Assembly (NCBI GenBank): GCA_949358305.1
Contig: OX442318.1
Coordinates: forward strand, 296,501 to 360,500
Direction: 5' to 3'
Length of the DNA stretch: 64,000 bases
From: Strigamia acuminata
Taxonomy: Eukaryota; Arthropoda; Chilopoda; Geophilomorpha; Linotaeniidae
Part shown: positions 56,529-64,000 of the stretch, piece by piece
Layout: every line of letters starts with the position of its first letter
Numbering within the stretch: the first letter of the stretch is position 1
Notes under the pieces: generated by a model
What the model saw: only the letters and a program-made list of their open reading frames with translations
What the model was told of the DNA's origin: nothing
Database searches by the model: none
Translations under genes and position numbers: made by a program

Positions 56529-57446
56529 ATGATCTCTCCATCACACACCACTTCACTCGCGGTGCTTTGCTGCATCGCATTTGCTGCATCAACACCTATC
56601 AACATCGAAAGTAACCATCGAACGATCTATTCAATTCCTTTCCTTTCCATTCCATTCCAAACAAGTAATTGTACTGTATTTTGCAGCGACGACCCTTCTG
56701 GAATCAACACCTATCAACATCGAAAGTAAGCATTGAGCGATCTATTCAATTCCTTTCCTTTCCATTTCAAACAAATATTTGTACCGTATTTTGCAGCTAC
56801 GGACCTTCCTGAAGCGTCGTGCCAACCACCAATCGCTGACAGCGATCAACTCCTCTACCAGTCGTTCGAATCCATGCACAAATGGGTCGACAACAAGTTG
56901 GACGCCAAAACTGAAGATTTCAAACATGAAGCTGCGCAAGTACTCGCCGAACTGCAGAAAACAATAGGCGAGCGAACGAAGCAAGAGTTGGACAAGTTGC
57001 AGCAAGCAGTGGACGGGAAAAAGGCGAAAATCGCGGAGACATTTTCCCAAATACAAGAAACGATCAAGAGCAATGTGGAGGCCATGAAAAGCGAAATGAG
57101 CCGGCTGAAGAGTGAGCTGAGCGAGATGAGTAACGTGGGTGCGCAAGTGACCGCGCTCAAGGAGCAGATCAAAAGCCAATTGGTCGAGCAAAATCAACAG
57201 ATGCAGCAGCAGGCGACGGCCATCCAAGACCTCAACGATCGAGTAGCGCAATGCGTGACGGACATCAAAGTGGCCGGTCCCGAATCGGTCCCGATTTGGA
57301 ACGGACCGGGCTACGGAGACGAGAGCGATAAGGGCTACGTTATAACGGGTGTGCGCAACGACAACAACGACCATTTCGCCGATACCACTCACCGGCGCAT
57401 GGTGTCCTTCCTTAAGAATAACGTGTGGACTCCACTTCACGCTTAA
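56529..57446 (+). CDS. Secreted coiled-coil protein L4 with an extra mini-exon
   Basis: Exons 56529-56610, 56687-56725 and 56797-57446 (771 nt, 256 residues). The signal peptide MISPSHTTSLAVLCCIAFAAS is followed by TPINIE. The 39-nt second exon (TTLLESTPINIE) is a duplicate of the end of exon 1 plus the intron, with matching phase-1 GT-AG sites on both sides. The remaining part parallels L3: CQPPIADSD, LYQSFESMHKW, coiled coil to about residue 190, then CVTDIKVAG, GPGYGDE, TGV, RRMVSF, NNVWTPLH. It is clearly the closest paralogue of L3; the two probably arose by duplication before the Copia fragment region diverged. The mini-exon could be skipped without changing the frame. Confidence 0.8.
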
Positions 57447-57681
57447 AATACTGTCAAATAATTAAGAAATTAAACGTTTTATGAGAAATACAAGCATCTT
57501 TCTTTTTCTGCAATTACGCAAATCGCACGACCTTTCACCACCGAACAGTTGAATTGTATTGTACCGATAGCACAATCAGAATAAAATTTCAATTAGTTAC
57601 AAAGTAACTACATTTTCAAAATCGTCAGGTCTCTGACTCTATCATCCTGTAATAGTGCGTAATTACCGATAATTCTTTTAG

Positions 57682-58290
57682 GAACGAGTGAAAACAAAAC
57701 TGCACATTGTTTTTCATCGAGCGATGATAACTTAATACTCTACAAATCGTACGAGTCGCTGCAAAGATGGGTAGAAAATGAGGTGGCAAAGAAAATGCAA
57801 GACTCGGCTCAATACACCGATGAATTAAAGACAACGATAAATCACCAACAAGCTGAAATAAGTGAAAACAAACGGCAGATTGATAAATGCCAGACGAAAC
57901 ACGGAAGCGACAATAAACCAGAACACACTAGAGTTGGACGCAGTCAAGAATTTGCTCAACGAAATGCGCGGACAACTGAGCGATTATACCAAAACAACCA
58001 ACAACTCGTCAACACACTCAACGAGCAAATAAAAAGCGATTTCAATGAGCACACTCAACTCATCAACAAACAAACGTCGGAAATTGAGGAGGCAACGAAG
58101 GAATTTGCAAACTGCGCCACGGACATCAGAGTGTCCGCTTCTGAAATGAGCGCACTTTATCAAGGTTAAGCCAGGGCATCGGGATCAACTTGGCTACTTC
58201 GTGACTGGTGTTATTAACTGAACAAAGATCACTTAATATCGCTTAATATCCTACAAAAGAAACAATGTCTGGACTACTTTTCATGAGTAA
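57682..58290 (+). pseudogene. Coiled-coil gene L5, no first exon, eroded C-terminus
   Basis: A TTTTAG acceptor at 57676-57681 is followed by exon 2-type coding: ENKTAHCFSSSDDN, LYKSYESLQRW, coiled coil, CATDIRVSA. The frame stops at 58169, after ALYQG. The remaining C-terminal block is recognisable in shifted frames with further stops up to TAA 58290 (GYFVTGV, YKRNN, and a WTT in place of WTP). No signal-peptide exon was found upstream. Closest to L6. Confidence 0.75.
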
Positions 58291-59007
58291 AATAAAACCA
58301 CCCAAGCACTTTAATTAGCAATAACATTATTGACATACGACAGCGGAATAATTAAAATCAGCTTTACAAACTAGTGAACAATTTACCAAGAATACACACA
58401 ATAAATTAAAGCAAGTTAGAACTCATAACATAGATCATGAAAGTTGAGGAGAGACCCTGATGCATCCATTGTACTGTATTGTAGTTCAGGCGAATTGATT
58501 TAATATATGGTTATGATGTTTCAATACTAGATCGAATTGTTTAAATTATTGCCAGTGTCAATAAATTATACTTGTCTTGAGAAACTAATTGTCCCTTTCT
58601 TTCATTTATCTTCAATTGTTCACTTGCAAGGAAATAATTGAGCGCAGAGCGTCATCGTCACACCTATTGTATTTAATCAATTATCAGAAATGACGTGCAA
58701 AAGCGATTAATTTTTAATTAGAAATTAGGTATCCACACGCAATTGCACGGAAAAACCCACAAATACAGATCAGTAGAAAACCGAACAGAGTCCAATCAGT
58801 CGACCTTTCATCATCGTGCACTCGATATTCCCAGACACATACGCAATAGTATAAACGGAAAAGTTTATCAATCACGTCATTGCTTTTTTAGCGTTGTATT
58901 ATCAACTTGTAGTCAACTAGTAGATAAAAACTGAGGTAAAAAGCCCTTTCAACTGTTTTCAACTGTTTCAATGCTACACACCAACTCATTCTCTTCCCAC
59001 GTTAAAG
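58291..59007. other. Intergenic between L5 and L6
   Basis: No gene supported. Around 58755-58800 a decayed version of the L3/L4 leader (aaaaccgaacagagtccaat) is visible without a usable TATA box. Confidence 0.5.
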
Positions 59008-59803
59008 ATGGTTTCTGCCAACAGTTTAATATCATTTCTTATACATTCGTACGTTGTGCTGCTGACAACATCCGCCACCTCCGAAGGTTGCTATTCCTTT
59101 ATCAAATATTAGAATCAATAATTACTGTATATCGGTTTTAGGTACAAGTAAGAACGAAGCTGCACAATGTTTTTCATCGAGCGATGACAACTTCTTACTC
59201 TACAATTCGTACGAGTCGTTGCAAAAATGGGTACGAAATGAGGTGGAAAAAAAAACCAAACACTCGGCACAATACATCGACGAATTAAAAACGACGATAA
59301 CTCACCAACAAGCGGCAATAAGCGAATTACAAAACTCGGTGAATGCCTTAACCGATAACAAACGAAGCACGGAAGCGACAATAAGCGAATTACAAAACTC
59401 AGTGAAAGCCTTAACCGATGACAAACGAAGCACGGAAGCGACAATCAACGAGAACAAACTCGGTTTGGACGAATTGCGAAGACAACTAAATGACGAACAA
59501 CTCGTCAACAGACTTACCGAGCGGATAAAAAGCGATTTCAATGAGCAGACGCAACTAATCAACAAACAAGCGTCGCAAATTGACGAGGCGAAAAAGCAAT
59601 TAGCAAATTGCGTCACAGACATCAGAGTGTCCGGTGCCGAAACCAGCGTACTTTGGAAAGGACCCGGCTATCAGGATGAAGCGCATCGTGGCTATTTCGT
59701 GACTGGTGTGAGTAACTGGAACAGAGACGGCTATCCCGACCGTGTTCAACGAAGGGTAATATCCTTCAAAAGAAACAATGTCTGGACTCCTTTTCACGAG
59801 TAA
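59008..59803 (+). CDS. Secreted coiled-coil protein L6
   Basis: Exon 1 59008-59086 and exon 2 59142-59803 (55-bp intron, TTTTAG, phase 1) give 246 residues. Signal peptide MVSANSLISFLIHSYVVLLTTSA. Mature region GTSKNEAAQCFSSSDDN, LYNSYESLQKW, then a coiled coil with two near-exact 23-residue repeats (ISELQNSVNALTDNKRSTEA and its copy). It ends with CVTDIRVSG, GPGYQDE, GYFVTGV, RRVISF and NNVWTPFHE. The start was chosen because it opens a signal peptide in phase with exon 2; an ATG 37 bases upstream is out of frame. Function unknown. Confidence 0.8.
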
Positions 59804-60774
59804 ATCACTTAATTCATCTCTACTGTACGAACTGAAATAAATAAATAAATATTGCTAAAGTTTAGAAAAAAAAAATGTGTACTTGTTATTTACATATTAC
59901 TTTTTAAAACACTTTTTGAATGCAGCTAGTTGCATTCAAAAACTCAAAAACTCAAAAACTCTAAAATTGGTGTTTAGAGTTTTACGCTTTATCAAGTTTA
60001 CCCTCACTCGTTTTAGCTCCGTTTTTGAGTGCACAATTTATGCATCTCTTTTTAGAAAACTGGATAAATAAATCAGCAAAATTTTTAATATCCACTTATA
60101 AAATCGATTTAAATCAATAATAGTATGTGCATGCAAAAAAAGAGTAGTATAATACAAGGTAGACTAAAAGTCTGATCCCATCAAATATTTCCTGAGCAAT
60201 TGCATCTAGGCCAACTTTGATGAAGCGATCGTATAGGAAGTTGGGTGAGAGCAATCCAATGATGTCATCAAATTTGACCTTGAAGGCCATTTTCAAGTTC
60301 ATTCACTTGCTAACTTCTAAACCAATCAGGTTAGAGCAAAAAAGTCAATTACAAAGTTGTAGAGCACCATCAAATTAGTACTATCCAATTTATCTTAGTC
60401 GTCTTAAAAAACAATTCAGTTTTCTACCCATATCTCTGCAACGGCGCCAGATATGAAAATTCCAACCAGGAGAATCGATTTTTTGGGTCATTTTACGTCT
60501 GATCAGCACGTTTTTGGCACTTTTACAATTTTGGCAAGGAGTTGTATAATAACTTATCTCTAAATCAGCAAACTGTTTTGCAAAATTGAAGCGATGAAAA
60601 AATGGCTGCCGCAACAATGTGATCAACGCCTGGTTGATATGATAATGATAAATACTCCGTAATATAATATTATCAACTTGTTAGCAGTTGATAAAAACTA
60701 AGATAAATAGCATAGAAATAGTTTCAATGCTACACACCAACCCATCCATTCTCGCGACACACGACACGACAGCA
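59804..60774. other. Intergenic between L6 and L7
   Basis: No gene supported. AT-rich with short runs such as aaaaactcaaaaactc near 59938-59960. Confidence 0.5.
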
Positions 60775-61066
60775 ATGTTTTCTGCCAACAATTTAGTCTC
60801 ATTTCTTGTACACTCGTACGTCGTTCTGCTGACAACATGCGTATCCGCCGAAGGTTGGTTTTCATTGTTCAAATATTAGAATCAATAATGACTGTATGGC
60901 AGTTTTAGGTACAAGTGAGAACGAAACTGCACAATGTTTTTCACCGACCGATGATGACTTATTACTCTACAATTCGTACGAGTCGTTGCAGAATTGGGTA
61001 CGGAATGAGGCAGCAAAGAAAAGCCAAAGCTCGGCACAATACATCCACGAATTAAAATCGACTATA
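60775..61066 (+). pseudogene. Coiled-coil gene L7, truncated by Copia insertion
   Basis: Exon 1 60775-60853 (signal peptide MFSANNLVSFLVHSYVVLLTT) and the start of exon 2 from 60909 (GTSENETAQCFSPTDDD, LYNSYESLQNW) closely match L6. The frame runs into the LTR at 61067 and stops at once. The rest of the coiled coil and the C-terminal block are not seen; they may lie beyond the element, outside the window. An in-frame ATG 48 bases upstream is also possible. Confidence 0.8.
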
Positions 61067-61225
61067 TGTTGAGATTCTTCGAGATTGTGTAGGAGCGAAA
61101 GGATTGAGTGACAACGCGTAGTGATAGTCAAAACGGAAGTGCCCGTGTACAATCTTTATTTGCATAATATTACTGTAGGCGCCAGGTGGCGCTACAATCA
61201 TGTGTAAACACAGAATATCTCAATA
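61067..61225 (-). repeat. Probable 3' LTR of the right-edge Copia
   Basis: About 159 bp; starts TATTGAGA or TTGAGA and ends TCTCAACA on minus. The exact start is uncertain because only one LTR is in the window. Confidence 0.55.
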
Positions 61226-61298
61226 CTCCCACTCTGTGGTGACACATAAAAAACAGTTATACAATACAAAAGGTTTAAAAATGGCATGCAAGACAAAA

Positions 61299-63994
61299 TT
61301 ATTTTTCAGAGATAGACAATCCCATTTTTCCCGCACACCATCGGTGTTTTTCCTTTGCAAGTCCCTTTGTTAGGACATCCGCAATCATGTCATCAGTTCC
61401 AACAAATTTTACAACAATGTGTCCGTTTTTGATGACTTCTCGAACAAAGTGATGTTTTATGTCAATGTGCTTTGTCCGGGAATGATAAACCGTGTTCTTC
61501 GACAAATTTAAAGCGCCTTGGTTGTCAGAATGCACGATAGTTGGGCTGGTGTTTTCATCCAATTTCAATTCGTGGATGGCCCGTCTAAGCCATATTGCTT
61601 CCTTTGATGCCATTGACAGCGACATGTATTCGGCTTCAGTTGTCGATTCCGCGACCGTTGGTTGTTTTTTGCTTGACCAACTAATCGCTCCGCCAGCTAT
61701 CGTGTAGACGTATCCTGTGGTTGATCGTCTTGTGTCCAGACATCCGGCATGGTCTGCATCTGTGTAGCCGACTAAAGTTGAGTTTTTTAAATTCCCGTAT
61801 ACCAGTTTGGTATTAATCGTCCCTTTTAGATATCGTAGGATGCGCTTGACTGCAGTCCAGTGGGCTGACCCAAAGTTGGAGTTGTATCTGCTGACTACTC
61901 CCACCGCTTGCGCAATGTCGGGCCTTGTCGCCTGTGCAGCATACAGCAGGCTCCCGGCAGCTTCTTGATATGGGACTCTACTCATTTCGTTCCTTTCTTG
62001 ACTGGTCTTGGGTGCCATTTCGTTTGTCAGTCTTCCATTTAAATCCGTTGGTGTGGCAACAATCGTGCTGTTTTCCATGCCAAAACGTTTTATTACCTTA
62101 GTGATGTGCCTGTCCAAAGTCCTTCATTTCAAATTTCAAACACAAACTGGCTTTGATTCGATTTTTGAGCGCCGTCACACTCGAGAAAATGAGTAAGTCG
62201 TCAACGTAGACTGCAACAATGACAATCCCTTTTTCTTCACGCACAAAATAAACACAACTGTCAAAATCACAGCGAACCAAACCGATGTCCAACAAGCCCC
62301 GGTCAAGGAGCTCGTACCAGGCACGCCCGGCTTGTTTCAGTCCATATATCGCCTTTTTCAAGCGACAGTATTTTATTTTTCCAGGCTGTTTGTCAAGCCC
62401 CTCCGGTTGTTGCATGTAGATTTCCTCTTTTAATTCGCCGTGAAGAAATGCCGTCACTGCATCCATTTGGTCTATTTCCCACCCGTTTGCGGCTGCCATC
62501 GCCAAAAGCAACCGCAAAGTCGTATATTTGACCACTGGTGAGAAGGTTTCGTCATAGTCTATACCGTTGACTTGAGAGCAACCACGTGCTACTAAGCGGG
62601 CTTTGTAGCGCTCCAATTTGCCATCTGCCGTTTGCTTAATTCTAAAAACCCAGCGACATGAAATCGGTTTCCGTCCCGGTGGCAGGTCAGCAAGTTCCCA
62701 AGTCTTGCATTTGTCCATCGAGTCCAGTTCCTCTTTTACCGCCTGTTTCCACTCTCCTGAGTCGGGGCGTTGCATGGCTTCGCTGTATGAATCTGGATCG
62801 TCCCCGGCCTGCTCCATCGCTGTGTAGACCGCATAATGTTCCGCCCAACGCTTCGGAGGCCCGCAGTTGCGTTGTGGGTTGCGACAAAAAAGTCAATTTT
62901 TCTCTTTTAGCGCACCATTTTCGGCGCTTCTCCTTTGGTATGTGAGCATGTGCAATGCACCCAAAAGTCCGTAATTTACTAATGTCCGGTATCACACCAC
63001 TCCATGCCTCCTCGGGAGTTTTATCTGGAACTGCTGCTGTTGGCGAACGATTTTTCAAATATGTTGCTGTAATGATGGCTTCTCCCCAATACTGGTTGCC
63101 AAGCGACGCGTCCTGCAACATCGATCTCGCCTTCTCCACCAGAGTTCTGTTCGTTCTTTCCGCCACCGAGTTTTGTTGAGGCGTATATGGCACCGTCAGC
63201 TCGTGGACAATTCCATGTTGTTTCATGTAGTCCTTAAATTCCGTCGCGACGTATTCCGTGCCATTATCCGACCGAAGTCGTTTAATCGTTTGTCCTGTCT
63301 GCTTTTCAACGAGCGCTTTGAATTCCTTGAATCTGTGAAATACTTCATTTTTATGTTTTAACAAATACACAAAAGTTTTCCTCGAATGGTCGTCAATGAA
63401 CGTTAAAAAATATCTAGCTCCGCCCATTGTTGCTTCCGCCATTGCACCACACACATCAGTGTGCACAAGTTCAAGTTTTTCGTTCGAACGTGGTGTTTTA
63501 CTACTAGGAAAAAGCATACGGTGTTGTTTCCCTTTCAAACATGGGTCACACACTTTAATTGAATCCTCTTTCTTGCCAGAAATGTCCAAACCGTTTACCA
63601 TACCCCGCAGAATTTTCATTCCGCTGTCACTCAAATGTCCAAGTCGTTTGTGCCATATTTCGTTGCTTACGCCACTTGCAGAAGTCGCACATTTCAGAGC
63701 TCGTCCGCCCTTTTCAGTGGTCACAACATCCAAACGATACAGTTCATCATGACGACTCGGCCAGCCTAATATTGTAACACCATACTTGCGTATCTCGCAT
63801 TTTCCGTCCCGAAATCGTATTTCCGCTCCATTCTTTTCCATTTGCCGCACAGACAACAAATTCGCATCTAGACCTGGTACGAAATAAACATCCGGAAATG
63901 CCACCTTTTCAGGCTTTCCATTAACCCGCACAACCAGTTCTACAGTTCCAGTTTGCTCTGCGTGAAGCACACCACCGTTTGCAGTGTTCACCAC
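61299..63994 (-). pseudogene. Copia pol, frameshifted
   Basis: The first frame (63994-62687, continuing off the edge) holds GAG-pre-integrase HKRLGHLS with CDPCLKGK, and an integrase with HTDVCG, RSDNGTEY and QQNSVAERTNRT. The usual Gly of QNG is Ser, but D, D and E are kept. It loses frame near 62885 within the integrase C-terminus; the linker before reverse transcriptase is nearly absent, so a deletion as well as a shift is likely. The second frame has YVDDL and intact RT motifs and ends near 62100 with a one-step shift at KDFGQ. The third gives RNase H (YTDADHAG, TEAEYM, SDNQGA). Two breaks make this copy probably inactive. Confidence 0.8.
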
Positions 63995-64000
63995 TATTTT

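Larger units (their letters stand above)
61067..64000 (-). mobile_element. Copia-type LTR retrotransposon, 3' part, cut by right edge
   Basis: On the minus strand the element ends at a likely 3' LTR (about 61067-61225, ending CTCAACA) preceded by a polypurine tract (agagtgggag, 61226-61235). Coding upstream is in Copia order. Protease remnant to integrase is at 62687-63994, reverse transcriptase at 62098-62817, and the end of reverse transcriptase with RNase H at 61299-62117. The 5' LTR and gag lie outside the window. It belongs to a different subfamily from the two complete Copia copies. Confidence 0.85.

Overview
The window is animal nuclear DNA. Its genes are split by short GT-AG introns (mostly 50-75 bp), most predicted host proteins begin with signal peptides, and TATA-type promoters are visible. 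The DNA is packed with LTR retrotransposons (Copia type), a hAT-like foldback element and TA-flanked MITEs. One promoter (near 51530) pairs TATAAAA with TCAGT 31 bp downstream, the spacing and initiator typical of arthropods. A crustacean or other arthropod is therefore plausible, but the sequence alone does not fix the phylum.

Region 1 (1-1075): the 5' part of a retroelement gag-like gene that runs off the left edge on the minus strand.

Region 2 (1.08-47.9 kb): a minus-strand array of eleven secreted galaxin-like (di-cysteine 'CCG' repeat) genes or gene remnants, called A to K here. The standard unit has three coding exons: a signal-peptide exon, a ~510 bp exon with 8 CC pairs, and a ~1.4-1.5 kb exon with about 25-27 CC pairs. 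B, H, J and K are open throughout. A, C, D, F, G and I carry frameshifts or stops. E is intact except for a Copia element inside exon 2. D-E-F and G-H-I are tandem copies of one three-gene block.

Mobile elements in the array: a pol-less LTR element with identical LTRs and its own nested solo LTR (9336-13421); two full-length Copia elements with identical LTR pairs (19731-24505 and 39521-44294); a hAT-like foldback element beside the promoter of B (5302-6387); and three copies of a TA-flanked MITE.

Region 3 (48.2-61.07 kb): a plus-strand cluster of seven small secreted coiled-coil genes or remnants (L1 to L7). I do not recognise this family. Members share a signal-peptide exon, a phase-1 intron directly after it, a YxSxESxxxW motif, a coiled-coil stalk and, in most, a conserved C-terminal block of about 60 residues. 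A decayed Copia fragment lies inside the cluster (53820-55316).

Region 4 (61067-64000): a minus-strand Copia element with frameshifts, cut by the right edge, which truncates L7.

Both host families encode extracellular, repeat-built proteins, one disulfide-rich and one coiled-coil. A role in matrix, cuticle or secretion is plausible but is an inference from architecture. The array shows birth and death of paralogues by unequal exchange, with recent retrotransposition superimposed.
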